A stretch of 64,000 nucleotides of DNA. It comes from Microtetraspora sp. NBRC 16547. GTDB taxonomy: Bacteria > Actinomycetota > Actinomycetes > Streptosporangiales > Streptosporangiaceae. Below the pieces are notes generated by a model. It saw nothing but the letters and a program-made list of their open reading frames with translations. It had not been told where the DNA came from and ran no database searches. The translations under genes and the position numbers were made by a program. Numbering within the stretch: position 1 is the stretch's first letter; every line of letters begins with the position of its first letter. Of the stretch, positions 9,048 to 16,782 are shown in pieces. The stretch spans positions 23,343-87,342 of the forward strand of contig NZ_BSSE01000030.1 of NCBI RefSeq assembly GCF_030268965.1. The letters run 5' to 3'.

Positions 9048-9959
9048 GTGTCCAGCAGCACGCCCGAAGTCAACGAGACCGCCGTCGGCACCGCCCGTGT
9101 GAAGCGAGGCATGGCCGAGATGCTCAAGGGCGGCGTCATCATGGACGTCGTCACGCCCGAGCAGGCCAAGATCGCCGAGGACGCGGGAGCCGTCGCGGTC
9201 ATGGCGCTGGAGCGGGTGCCCGCCGACATCCGCGCCCAGGGCGGGGTGTCCCGGATGAGTGACCCCGACATGATCGAGGGCATCATCAACACCGTCTCGA
9301 TCCCCGTCATGGCCAAGGCCCGCATCGGCCACTTCGTCGAGGCCCAGGTGCTGCAGGCGCTTGGCGTCGACTACATCGACGAGTCCGAGGTCCTGACCCC
9401 GGCCGACTACGCCAACCACATCGACAAGTGGCGTTTCACCGTCCCCTTCGTCTGCGGCGCCACCAACCTCGGTGAGGCGCTGCGCCGCATCACCGAGGGC
9501 GCCGCGATGATCCGCTCCAAGGGCGAGGCCGGCACCGGTGACGTCTCCAACGCCGTCACCCACATGCGTACGATCCGCGCCGAGATCCGCCGGCTGTCCT
9601 CGCTGTCCGAGGACGAGCTGTACGTCGCCGCCAAGGAGCTGCAGGCGCCGTACGAGCTGGTCGCCGAGGTGGCCAAGGCCGGCAAGCTGCCGGTCGTGCT
9701 GTTCACCGCGGGCGGCATCGCCACCCCGGCCGACGCCGCGATGATGATGCAGCTCGGCGCCGAGGGCGTCTTCGTCGGGTCGGGCATCTTCAAGTCCGGT
9801 GACCCGGCCAAGCGCGCCGCCGCCATCGTGAAGGCCACCACCTTCTACGACGACCCCGACGTCGTCGCCAAGGTGTCGCGCGGTCTCGGCGAGGCGATGG
9901 TCGGCATCAACGTGGACGACATCCCGGTCCCGCACCGGCTGGCCGAGCGCGGCTGGTGA
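9048..9959 (+). CDS. pdxS: Pyridoxal 5'-phosphate synthase lyase subunit PdxS
   Basis: A 303-residue TIM-barrel enzyme of the DXP-independent vitamin B6 route. It joins ribose 5-phosphate, glyceraldehyde 3-phosphate and ammonia to give PLP. The N-terminal [18 protein letters not shown] and the [10 protein letters not shown] segment, which carries one of the two catalytic lysines, are characteristic, as is the C-terminal [10 protein letters not shown] phosphate site. PdxS forms a dodecamer and receives ammonia from PdxT, encoded at 10786. The GTG start follows GAGG at nine bases. Unlike most actinobacteria I know of, pdxS and pdxT are not adjacent: a marR gene and an efflux-pump remnant lie between. 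Confidence 0.97.
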   Translation: MSSSTPEVNETAVGTARVKRGMAEMLKGGVIMDVVTPEQAKIAEDAGAVAVMALERVPADIRAQGGVSRMSDPDMIEGIINTVSIPVMAKARIGHFVEAQVLQALGVDYIDESEVLTPADYANHIDKWRFTVPFVCGATNLGEALRRITEGAAMIRSKGEAGTGDVSNAVTHMRTIRAEIRRLSSLSEDELYVAAKELQAPYELVAEVAKAGKLPVVLFTAGGIATPADAAMMMQLGAEGVFVGSGIFKSGDPAKRAAAIVKATTFYDDPDVVAKVSRGLGEAMVGINVDDIPVPHRLAERGW

Positions 9960-9983
9960 TCGCGGCACTTCGCGGCTGAACCG

Positions 9984-10012
9984 ACGGCGGTCCCGTAACT
10001 CGGGACCGCCGT
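9984..10012 (+). terminator. Terminator hairpin after pdxS
   Basis: A 12-bp perfect stem (ACGGCGGTCCCG / CGGGACCGCCGT) with a TAACT loop, ending in a short T-containing run. It lies 25 bases after the pdxS stop. Confidence 0.75.
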
Positions 10013-10055
10013 TTCCGCATTTCAGGGGACAGCATTGCGGGACCCTGCCGGGTAG

Positions 10056-10090
10056 ATACTTAGACAGGCTAAGTTAGTATGTCTAAGTAT
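10056..10090 (+). promoter_or_regulatory. MarR operator overlapping the marR start
   Basis: An 11-bp perfect inverted repeat, ATACTTAGACA (10056-10066) and TGTCTAAGTAT (10080-10090), covers the start codon at 10089. A third CTAAGT half-site lies between the arms at 10069-10074. A -10-like TAGTAT (10075-10080) would start transcription at about the A of the ATG. MarR proteins usually repress themselves through such palindromes, so this is a probable auto-operator. Confidence 0.8.
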
Positions 10091-10514
10091 GACGACGGAT
10101 GAAACACAGGTGCTGGCCGAAAGCCTGTCCCGCGAGCTGCGCCACCTTGTGCTGTTGCTGCGCCGCACGACGGCCGGCCAGCCGATCACCACCCAGCAGT
10201 ACTCCGTGCTCGGCTCGCTCGAGGGCGGCGGCCGGCGCATGACGGAGCTGGCCGAGGAGCACGCGGTGCAGCTTCCCACGATGACGGTGCAGATCAACCG
10301 GCTGGAGGAGGCCGGGCTCGTGGCGCGCGCGGCCGACCCGTCCGACGCGCGGGTCCGCACCGTGGAGCTCACCGACGAGGGGCGCACCCGCCTCCACGCC
10401 GTACGGCGGGCCAGGATCGCCTACCTCGCCCGCCATCTGGCCGCCCTCACCCCCGAGGAGCGCGCGGCCGTCGACGTCGCCCTGCCCGCCCTCGCCAAGC
10501 TCGGCCGCAGCTGA
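10089..10514 (+). CDS. MarR-family transcriptional regulator
   Basis: A 141-residue winged-helix repressor. The core has a dimerisation helix, the recognition segment [21 protein letters not shown] (helix-turn-helix about residues 53-75) and the wing with [14 protein letters not shown], the hallmark DxRxxxxxLTxxG of the family. It has no ribosome binding site and its start codon lies inside the palindrome 10056-10090, so it is probably translated from a leaderless, self-repressed message. MarR genes like this commonly control a neighbouring drug efflux pump; the remnant right after it fits that. The ligand is unknown. Confidence 0.9.
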   Translation: MTTDETQVLAESLSRELRHLVLLLRRTTAGQPITTQQYSVLGSLEGGGRRMTELAEEHAVQLPTMTVQINRLEEAGLVARAADPSDARVRTVELTDEGRTRLHAVRRARIAYLARHLAALTPEERAAVDVALPALAKLGRS

Positions 10515-10519
10515 AGGGG

Positions 10520-10717
10520 CCCCACGTTGTCGCAGCAATCCGGCGGGATCCTCCGCCAGCCCATCTCGAGTTCGGGAACGCCGTGCCGTACTACGTGGGA
10601 GCGGCCTGCTGCGTGGCCGGCATCGCGATCCTGTTCGCCCGGCGGCACCACCTGGCGGTTCTGGACCACGTCGACGTCGATCACACCTTCCAGGACGCCT
10701 CGCCCGCACAGGCATAA
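10520..10717 (+). pseudogene. C-terminal remnant of an MFS efflux transporter
   Basis: In a frame different from marR, about 65 codons read through ...[33 protein letters not shown] and [17 protein letters not shown] before a TAA. This is the form of the last transmembrane helix and hydrophilic tail of an MFS (DHA2-like) drug exporter. There is no start codon with a ribosome site and no room for the other ~12 helices, so the 5' part of the gene is missing. It looks like a deletion that fused the end of marR to the pump tail. The MFS call rests on reading the residues, not on a search. Confidence 0.65.
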
Positions 10718-10785
10718 AGCGTATGGGTTGGGACGTTCTGCGCCTTGGTTCTACGCTGGGACCACCGCCGGACGAAAGGACGATC

Positions 10786-11376
10786 GTGACGACTGCGCCG
10801 TTGATCGGCGTGCTCGCCCTCCAGGGCGATGTGCGTGAGCATGCCCGCGCCATCGAGGCCGCGGGTGCGAAGGCGATGGCCGTACGCCGCAGGAGCGAAC
10901 TCGACGCGGTCGACGCGCTGGTCATCCCCGGCGGGGAATCGACCACGATGTGGAAACTCGCGACCGTGTTCGACCTGCTCGAACCGCTCAAGCTGCGGAT
11001 CAAGGAGGGCCTGCCCGCGTACGGCTCCTGCGCCGGGATGATCATGCTCGCCGACCGGATCGAGGGCGGCATCGACGGCCAGGAGACGCTCGGCGGCATC
11101 GACATGGTCGTACGCCGCAACGCCTTCGGCCGCCAGGTCGACTCGTTCGAGGCCGACCTCGACTTCGCCGGCAGGGGACGGCTCCGGGCCGTCTTCATCC
11201 GCGCGCCGTGGGTCGAGTCGGTCGGACCCGACGTGGAGGTGCTGGGCCGGGCCGAGCCCGGGGGTAGGATCGTCGCGGTCCGACAGGGACCTCTGCTCGC
11301 GACGTCCTTCCACCCGGAACTGACGGGCGACGCGCGGGTGCATTCGTATTTTGTCGAAATGGTGAGGGAGTTCTAG
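10786..11376 (+). CDS. pdxT: Pyridoxal 5'-phosphate synthase glutaminase subunit PdxT
   Basis: A 196-residue class I glutamine amidotransferase that supplies ammonia to PdxS. The nucleophile is Cys82 in GSCAGMI, with His176 and Glu178 in FHPE completing the triad; GVLALQGDV and IPGGEST are typical. I chose GTG 10786 because AAAGGA lies five bases upstream and the product then begins at the conserved IGVLALQGD; a longer frame from 10723 adds residues without homology. It is followed after three bases by yebC, so the two are likely cotranscribed. Confidence 0.96.
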   Translation: MTTAPLIGVLALQGDVREHARAIEAAGAKAMAVRRRSELDAVDALVIPGGESTTMWKLATVFDLLEPLKLRIKEGLPAYGSCAGMIMLADRIEGGIDGQETLGGIDMVVRRNAFGRQVDSFEADLDFAGRGRLRAVFIRAPWVESVGPDVEVLGRAEPGGRIVAVRQGPLLATSFHPELTGDARVHSYFVEMVREF

Positions 11377-11379
11377 GCG

Positions 11380-12135
11380 ATGTCCGGCCACTCCAAATGG
11401 GCGACGACGAAGCACAAGAAGGCCGCGCTCGACTCCAAGCGCGGCAAGCTGTTCGCCAAGCTCATCAAGAACATCGAAGTCGCGGCCCGGACCGGCGGCC
11501 CGGACCCGGACGGCAACCCGACCCTGTACGACGCGATCACCAAGGCGCGGAAGAACTCCGTGCCGATCGACAACATCGAGCGGGCGCGCAAGCGCGGCGG
11601 CGGCCTGGAGGCCGGCGGCGCCGACTGGCAGACCATCATGTACGAGGGCTACGCCCCCGGCGGCGTGGCCGTGCTGATCGAGTGCCTCACCGACAACCGC
11701 AACCGGGCGGCGTCCGAGGTCCGCGTCGCGCTGACCCGCAACGGCGGCTCCCTGGCCGACCCCGGGTCGGTGTCCTACATGTTCAACCGCAAGGGCGTCG
11801 TCCTCCTGACGAAAAACGGCGACCTCTCCGAGGACGACGTGCTGATGGCCGTCCTGGACGCGGGCGCCGAGGAGGTCAACGACCTCGGTGAATCCTTCGA
11901 GGTGGTGTGCGAGGCCACGAACCTGGTCCCGGTCCGCGCCGCGCTCCAGGACGCCGGGATCGACTACGAGTCCGCCGAGCAGAGCTTCCTGCCGAGCATG
12001 AACATCCCGCTCGACGAGGAGAGCGCGCGCAAGGTCTTCCGCCTCATCGACGCGCTCGAGGACAGCGACGACGTGCAGAACGTCTGGGCCAACTTCGACG
12101 TCTCCGACGAGATCATGGAGAAGCTGGAGGCGTAG
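11380..12135 (+). CDS. yebC: YebC/TACO1-family translational regulator
   Basis: A 251-residue protein with the invariant start [20 protein letters not shown] and the acidic C-terminal domains of the family. YebC proteins were long called transcription regulators; recent work on the family points to relief of ribosome stalling at proline runs. Three bases separate it from pdxT, and it lies upstream of ruvCAB as in many bacteria, though here an Eis-like gene is inserted. Length is normal for the family (about 240-250). Confidence 0.95.
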   Translation: MSGHSKWATTKHKKAALDSKRGKLFAKLIKNIEVAARTGGPDPDGNPTLYDAITKARKNSVPIDNIERARKRGGGLEAGGADWQTIMYEGYAPGGVAVLIECLTDNRNRAASEVRVALTRNGGSLADPGSVSYMFNRKGVVLLTKNGDLSEDDVLMAVLDAGAEEVNDLGESFEVVCEATNLVPVRAALQDAGIDYESAEQSFLPSMNIPLDEESARKVFRLIDALEDSDDVQNVWANFDVSDEIMEKLEA

Positions 12136-12183
12136 GCCGGCTCCGCGAAGCCGCCGCCCGCACCGTGCCCCGGCCGCCATATG

Positions 12184-12234
12184 GCCGTGTTGTGGCTGTG
12201 TCGTGGCTGTGTTGCGGCGGTGTCGTGGCCGCGA
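12184..12234. repeat. Degenerate short direct repeats
   Basis: The gap after yebC contains imperfect repeats of a TGTCGTGGCTG-like unit (for example GTGTTGTGGCTGTGTCGTGG). No hairpin or promoter stands out. This is low-complexity filler as far as I can see. Confidence 0.45.
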
Positions 12235-12302
12235 CGGTGAGGCGGGGGCAGCGCGGAAATCCGGTTGGCGGCGGATCGGCGCGCGGCATATTTTGAGCGC
12301 TC

Positions 12303-13466
12303 GTGGATATCCGTGATCTGACCGCCGACGACCTCGACGCGGTGCTCGACATCCGTAAGCGCGCCTTCGGGCCGATCTCCAGCGGCAACGCCGACATCTG
12401 GCGCCAGATGGTGGGGCCGCTCCTGTCGGAAGGGCGCTACATCGGTGTCCTCGACGGCCCCCGCTTGGTCGCGACCTCGCGGATCAACGCGTACACCCAG
12501 TGGTGGCACGGCCGGCCGCTGTCGATGGGCGGTGTCGCGGGCGTCACCGTGGCGCCGGAGGACCGGGGGCGCGGGATCGGCCGCACGATCATGCGGGCCA
12601 CCATCGAGCGCGCGGCCGAACTGGGCCATGTCGCCTCCGCGCTCTATCCCGCGACCACGCCGCTCTATCGCGGCATGGGCTGGGAGCACGCGGGCGGTCT
12701 GAACAAGATCACCCTCCCCACCGAGGCGCTGCGCACGCTCGCCGCGGGAGACGCCCGCGCCGCCGGTGTGAAGCTGCGCCGGATGGGCCCCGACGACGCG
12801 CCGGAACTGATGGCCACGATGGCGCGGGTCTACGCCTTGACCCGCGCGTCCGGCCCGCTGTGCTACGACGAGCGCACGTGGCGGCTGTGGCTCGCCGATG
12901 ACGACGACTTCTGCTACATCGCCGACGACGGCTTCGTGATCTACCGGTGGAGCGGCAGGGACATCGAGGTCGACGGCTGCGTGGCGGGGTCCGAGGCGAC
13001 CACGCGAGCCCTCTGGTCGCTGGTCGGCACCGCCTCCTCGGTCGCCAAGTCGGTCACGGCGGTCATCGAGCCGAACGACCCGGTGCTCTGGCTGCTCCGC
13101 GAGCGGTCGAACGAGGAGATCAGGCAGACGCGGTGGATGTTCCGCCTGATCGACCTCCCAGCGGCTGTCGCGCGGCGCGGGTTCCCCTCGGGGGTCTCGC
13201 TGGACACGGTCGTCCACGTCGAGGACCCGCAGCGGCCGGCGAACTCCGGTTCGTGGCGGCTGGAGGTCTCCTCCGGATCGGGGACGGCCACCGCCGGCTC
13301 CGGCGACGGGCCCACGTTCACCGTCGGCGGCCTGTCCGCGCTGTTCGCCGGCGTCCCCACGGCCACGCTGCGCCGTACCGGCCTGGTCACGGGCGGCTCC
13401 GCCGAGGACGACGAGGCGCTCGACTCGGCCTTCCACTGCACGCCGTACATGATCGACTACTTCTGA
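12303..13466 (+). CDS. Eis-like GNAT N-acetyltransferase with SCP2-type C-terminal domain
   Basis: A 387-residue protein with the three-part build of Eis: a GNAT domain (VAGVTVAPEDRGRGIGRTIM carries the acetyl-CoA pyrophosphate loop R/Q-x-x-G-x-G/A), a second GNAT-like domain, and a C-terminal sterol-carrier-like domain ending in MIDYF. In Eis the free C-terminal carboxylate acts as base and a tyrosine (here in PLYRGMGWE) as acid; both are present. Eis enzymes acetylate aminoglycosides and lysines at several positions. Whether this copy gives resistance or modifies proteins is not evident. It has a GTG start and lies between yebC and the LexA-controlled ruvCAB operon, with 94 bases to ruvC. 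Confidence 0.85.
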   Translation: MDIRDLTADDLDAVLDIRKRAFGPISSGNADIWRQMVGPLLSEGRYIGVLDGPRLVATSRINAYTQWWHGRPLSMGGVAGVTVAPEDRGRGIGRTIMRATIERAAELGHVASALYPATTPLYRGMGWEHAGGLNKITLPTEALRTLAAGDARAAGVKLRRMGPDDAPELMATMARVYALTRASGPLCYDERTWRLWLADDDDFCYIADDGFVIYRWSGRDIEVDGCVAGSEATTRALWSLVGTASSVAKSVTAVIEPNDPVLWLLRERSNEEIRQTRWMFRLIDLPAAVARRGFPSGVSLDTVVHVEDPQRPANSGSWRLEVSSGSGTATAGSGDGPTFTVGGLSALFAGVPTATLRRTGLVTGGSAEDDEALDSAFHCTPYMIDYF

Positions 13467-13507
13467 TCCCGCCTTATCCGCGATCTCGCGCCTCCTGCGG
13501 GAGTAGA

Positions 13508-13539
13508 GTTCTTCGCCGAACAGATGTTCGGCGAAGAAC
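13508..13539 (+). promoter_or_regulatory. LexA (SOS) box upstream of ruvCAB
   Basis: CGAACAGATGTTCG (13517-13530) matches the Gram-positive LexA consensus CGAAC-N4-GTTCG exactly. It is the centre of a longer perfect palindrome with 14-bp arms (13508-13521 and 13526-13539). A -10-like TAGAGT at 13504-13509 would place the transcription start inside the box. LexA control of ruvC is known in mycobacteria. Confidence 0.85.
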
Positions 13540-13560
13540 CGACCCGGGGGAGGCGTTCCG

Positions 13561-14145
13561 GTGCGATTGCCCGAGCTGAGGGTGATGGGAGTCGATCCGG
13601 GGCTGACCCGGTGCGGCCTCGGCGCGGTCGAGGGCCGGCCCGGCGCGGCGCTGCGCATGGTGGCCGTCGGGGTGGTGCGCACCCCCGCCGACGACGACAT
13701 CGGCGCGCGCCTGGTCGCCATCGAGGCCGAGATCGAGCGCTGGCTCGACGAGATCCGGCCGGACGCGGTGGCCGTGGAGCGGGTCTTCGCCCAGCACAAC
13801 GTCCGCACCGTCATGGGCACCGCGCAGGCGTCCGCGGTCGCCATCACCTGCGCCGCGCGGCGGGGCCTGCCGGTCGCGCTGCACACGCCGAGCGAGGTCA
13901 AGGCCGCCATCACCGGGAACGGTAACGCCGACAAGAAGCAGGTCGGCACCATGGTCACCCGGGTGCTCAGGCTCGACGCCATGCCCAAGCCCGCCGACGC
14001 CGCCGACGCACTGGCCCTCGCCATCTGCCACGTCTGGCGTGGGGGCGCGCAGAACCGGTTGGCCCAGGCCCTGGCCAGAAGAGGCGCCCCGGGGGCGGCC
14101 GTCACGCTCCCGCCCGGTTACCGCCATCCCGGGGCCGGCCGATGA
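13561..14145 (+). CDS. ruvC: Crossover junction endodeoxyribonuclease RuvC
   Basis: A 194-residue Holliday junction resolvase. The RNase H-like active site is visible: Asp12 in [12 protein letters not shown], the glutamate in [11 protein letters not shown], and the aspartates in [12 protein letters not shown]. It cuts four-way junctions symmetrically in the RuvABC complex. The GTG start follows GGGGGAGG. It is the first gene of ruvCAB and sits 21 bases after the LexA palindrome, so DNA damage should induce it. Confidence 0.96.
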   Translation: MRLPELRVMGVDPGLTRCGLGAVEGRPGAALRMVAVGVVRTPADDDIGARLVAIEAEIERWLDEIRPDAVAVERVFAQHNVRTVMGTAQASAVAITCAARRGLPVALHTPSEVKAAITGNGNADKKQVGTMVTRVLRLDAMPKPADAADALALAICHVWRGGAQNRLAQALARRGAPGAAVTLPPGYRHPGAGR

Positions 14146-14242
14146 GGCGCTCGATGACGCCGCCGGCCACCGGGATGTCGGTTCCTTCTGGTAGGACTGT
14201 GGTCCGCGAGGCCGGGCGGGCCGATGGGGGAGGGAGCGCGCA

Positions 14243-14863
14243 GTGATCGCATCCGTGGCGGGCCGGGTGACCGGGATCGGGCCGGAGGCCGCCGTGATCG
14301 AGGTCGGCGGTGTCGGCATGCTGGTTCACTGCACGCCGGGCACGCTGGCCGGCCTCCGGGTGGGCGAGCCCGGCAGGCTCGCGACCTCGCTCGTCGTCCG
14401 CGAGGAGTCGCTCACGCTGTACGGCTTCGCCTCCGACGATGAGCGCGCCGTGTTCGAGATGCTGCAGACCGCCAGCGGCGTCGGCCCGCGCATCGCGCTC
14501 GCCATGCTGGCCGTGCACACGCCGAGCGCGCTGCGGGTGGCCGTCGCGAGCGCCGACATCAAGGCGCTGACCATGGTTCCCGGCATCGGGCAGAAGGGCG
14601 CGCAGCGCATCGTCCTGGAGCTCAAGGGCAAGCTCGGCACGCCGGAGGAGGCGGTCAACGCCGCCCTGGGCGGCGGGGCGCCGGTCACCCCGTGGCGCGA
14701 TCACGTCCATTCCGGCCTGGTCGGTCTTGGTTACTCCGCCAGGGACGCGGACGAGGCTGTCGCCGCGGTGGCCCCCGAGGCCGACGCCGAGGTCGCCGCC
14801 GGCCGGGCCCCCCAGGTCGCCGCGCTGCTCAAGTCGGCCCTGCGCGCGCTGAGCGTCAGGTGA
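14243..14863 (+). CDS. ruvA: Holliday junction DNA helicase subunit RuvA
   Basis: A 206-residue junction-binding protein: N-terminal OB fold (MIASVAGRVTGIGPEAAVIEV), two helix-hairpin-helix motifs (ASGVGPRIALAML and VPGIGQKGAQRIVLELKGKL), a flexible linker, and a C-terminal domain that binds RuvB. RuvA tetramers hold the junction open while RuvB pumps DNA. The start is GTG after GGGAGGGAG. The gap of 97 bases to ruvC is longer than usual, but no terminator is visible there. Confidence 0.96.
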   Translation: MIASVAGRVTGIGPEAAVIEVGGVGMLVHCTPGTLAGLRVGEPGRLATSLVVREESLTLYGFASDDERAVFEMLQTASGVGPRIALAMLAVHTPSALRVAVASADIKALTMVPGIGQKGAQRIVLELKGKLGTPEEAVNAALGGGAPVTPWRDHVHSGLVGLGYSARDADEAVAAVAPEADAEVAAGRAPQVAALLKSALRALSVR

Positions 14864-14947
14864 GCCGGCCAGTGAATCGGCCTATGAATCGGCCGGTGGG
14901 CGCCGCCGGTGAAAGTTTCAGCGCACCGCCGACCCCGGGAGGCCGTC

Positions 14948-16009
14948 GTGAGCATTGAGCGAGACCTGGTGTCGCCCGACGCCGAGGGCGACGAGCACGC
15001 GATCGAGGCGGCGCTGCGTCCCCGTCGGCTGGAGGAGTTCATCGGCCAGGGGCGGGTGCGTGAGCAGCTCTCGCTGGTGCTGGAGAGCGCGCTGCGCCGC
15101 AACCGTCCGCCGGATCACGTGCTGATGAGCGGCGGCCCCGGCCTGGGGAAGACCACGCTCGGCATGATCATCGCGGCCGAGCTGGGCGCGCCGCTCCGGA
15201 TGACCTCCGGCCCGGCCCTGGAACGCGCCGGCGACCTGGCCGCGATCCTCTCGACGCTGTCCGAGGGCGAGGTCCTCTTCATCGACGAGATCCATCGGAT
15301 GGCCCGGCCCGCGGAGGAAATGCTGTACCTCGCGATGGAGGACTTCCGGGTCGACATCATCGTCGGCAAGGGCCCGGGCGCCACCTCCATCCCGCTGGAC
15401 ATCGCGCCGTTCACGCTGGTCGGGGCGACCACGCGCGCGGGCCTGCTCCCGGCGCCGCTGCGCGACCGCTTCGGGTTCACCGCCCACATGGACTTCTACG
15501 AGGTGGCCGAGCTGGAGCAGGTGCTGCACAGGTCGGCCCGGCTGCTGTCCGTCGAGCTGCCCGGCGAGGGCGCGCACGAGATCGCCCGCCGGTCGCGCGG
15601 CACCCCCCGCATCGCCAACCGCCTGCTCCGGCGGGTGCGTGACTTCTCCGACGTCCGCGCCGAGGGCGTGATCACCCGGGAGATCGCGGCCGCCGCCCTC
15701 AACCTCTACGAGGTGGACGGCGAGGGCCTCGATCGGCTCGACCGCGCCGTCCTGGGGGCGCTGCTGCGCAAGTTCGGCGGCGGTCCGGTGGGACTGTCCA
15801 CGCTGGCGGTGTCCGTGGGGGAGGAGCCGGAGACCGTGGAGGTCGTGGCGGAGCCGTTCCTCGTCCGGCAGGGGCTGCTCGCCCGCACCCCCCGGGGCCG
15901 CGTGGCGACGGCGGCGGCCTGGGCGCACCTCGGCCTGGTTCCGCCTCCCGACGCCTTCGGCGCGCTTCCGGTTCTCGTGGACGACCAGCGGAACGCCGCG
16001 GAGCCGTGA
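14948..16009 (+). CDS. ruvB: Holliday junction branch migration ATPase RuvB
   Basis: A 353-residue AAA+ motor. Walker A is GGPGLGKTT, Walker B LFIDEIH, sensor 1 GATTRAGLL, arginine finger in PLRDRFG; the C-terminal winged helix follows ([20 protein letters not shown]). It drives branch migration with RuvA. GTG 14948 was chosen because GGGAGG stands five bases upstream; an in-frame GTG at 14909 is possible but has no good site. It ends the ruvCAB operon. Confidence 0.96.
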   Translation: MSIERDLVSPDAEGDEHAIEAALRPRRLEEFIGQGRVREQLSLVLESALRRNRPPDHVLMSGGPGLGKTTLGMIIAAELGAPLRMTSGPALERAGDLAAILSTLSEGEVLFIDEIHRMARPAEEMLYLAMEDFRVDIIVGKGPGATSIPLDIAPFTLVGATTRAGLLPAPLRDRFGFTAHMDFYEVAELEQVLHRSARLLSVELPGEGAHEIARRSRGTPRIANRLLRRVRDFSDVRAEGVITREIAAAALNLYEVDGEGLDRLDRAVLGALLRKFGGGPVGLSTLAVSVGEEPETVEVVAEPFLVRQGLLARTPRGRVATAAAWAHLGLVPPPDAFGALPVLVDDQRNAAEP

Positions 16010-16314
16010 ATGCCCGGCTGATGAAAGCCGCATATCTCTTGAAAGATGGAGAAATATCGGGCCAACGGAAGTCGGATGCCAAGAACGTAGCACGCGTGCA
16101 TGGTCACGGATCGGTTGCAAAGACGCTGAAATGGGCACTTTCCCGCGTGCCATATCGTGGGTTCGTTGCCGCTCTTCGAGCGGCTCGCCTACACTGCGTG
16201 GCTTGACCGGCCGCTTACGCTGACGCTTCTCGGCGACGCGGCCGCCGCGCTCAAACGCGTAACTGGACCTCCGGTGTCATGCCGGTTCATCACGTAATGG
16301 AAAGGGTGGCCCCC
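16010..16314. other. Intergenic region between ruvB and yajC
   Basis: About 300 bases with no convincing gene; a 66-codon open frame starting inside the ruvB stop has no family features. The first ~130 bases are notably richer in A and T than the neighbours. The promoter described at 16166-16195 lies in the second half. No intrinsic terminator for ruvCAB stands out. Confidence 0.6.
16166..16195 (+). promoter_or_regulatory. Candidate promoter of yajC-secDF
   Basis: TTGCCG (16166-16171), 18 bases, then TACACT (16190-16195): a fair match to the main sigma factor consensus, about 120 bases before yajC. Confidence 0.5.
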
Positions 16315-16740
16315 GTGGGCAACAACCCGCTTGGGACGTTTCTGCCACTGATCTTGCTGGTAGTGGTGTTCTACTTCCTGCTGATCCGCCCGCAGCGCAA
16401 GCGGCAGCAGGAGCAGCTGCAGATGCAGAACTCGCTCACCCCGGGCGCGCGGGTCATGACGACCACCGGTCTGTTCGGCACCGTGGTGGGCCTCGAGGAC
16501 GACGACGTCATCCTGGAGATCGCGCCGGGCGTGGAGACCCGTTGGGTCAAGGCGGCGATCGGCCGGGTTGTCGTGCCCGTGGAGGACGCCGCCGACGACG
16601 AGACGGATTCTGTCCAGCCCGTGGCGGAAGAGGGTGTTCAAAAGGACGCCCATGAGGACATTCAGAAGAACAAGGGCGAGCCGGTGATCGAGACCCCGGA
16701 AGACGGGGACGCCAAGGATTCGAGCACCAAGCAGTCCTGA
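16315..16740 (+). CDS. yajC: Preprotein translocase accessory subunit YajC
   Basis: A 141-residue protein with one transmembrane helix near the N-terminus (LPLILLVVVFYFLLIRPQRK), then the conserved RKRQQEQLQMQNSLTPGARVMTTTG-type domain split here by nothing unusual, and a charged acidic C-terminal tail. YajC binds SecDF and the SecYEG channel. I chose GTG 16315, preceded by GGAAAGGG; ATG 16297 in frame lacks a ribosome site. secD follows after 42 bases. The tail past residue ~95 is longer than in enterobacteria, as usual in actinobacteria. Confidence 0.9.
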   Translation: MGNNPLGTFLPLILLVVVFYFLLIRPQRKRQQEQLQMQNSLTPGARVMTTTGLFGTVVGLEDDDVILEIAPGVETRWVKAAIGRVVVPVEDAADDETDSVQPVAEEGVQKDAHEDIQKNKGEPVIETPEDGDAKDSSTKQS

Positions 16741-16782
16741 GTACGCTCACTGAAGATCCCTTGACGAAAGAATCGACCACCA

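Noticed and set aside
10527..10838. TTG-started open frame after marR
   Set aside because: It runs in a frame other than that of the MFS tail, has no protein-like composition, and overlaps the pdxT start.
16006..16206. 66-codon frame overlapping the ruvB stop
   Set aside because: No ribosome site beyond the overlap, no family features; it covers the likely yajC promoter.
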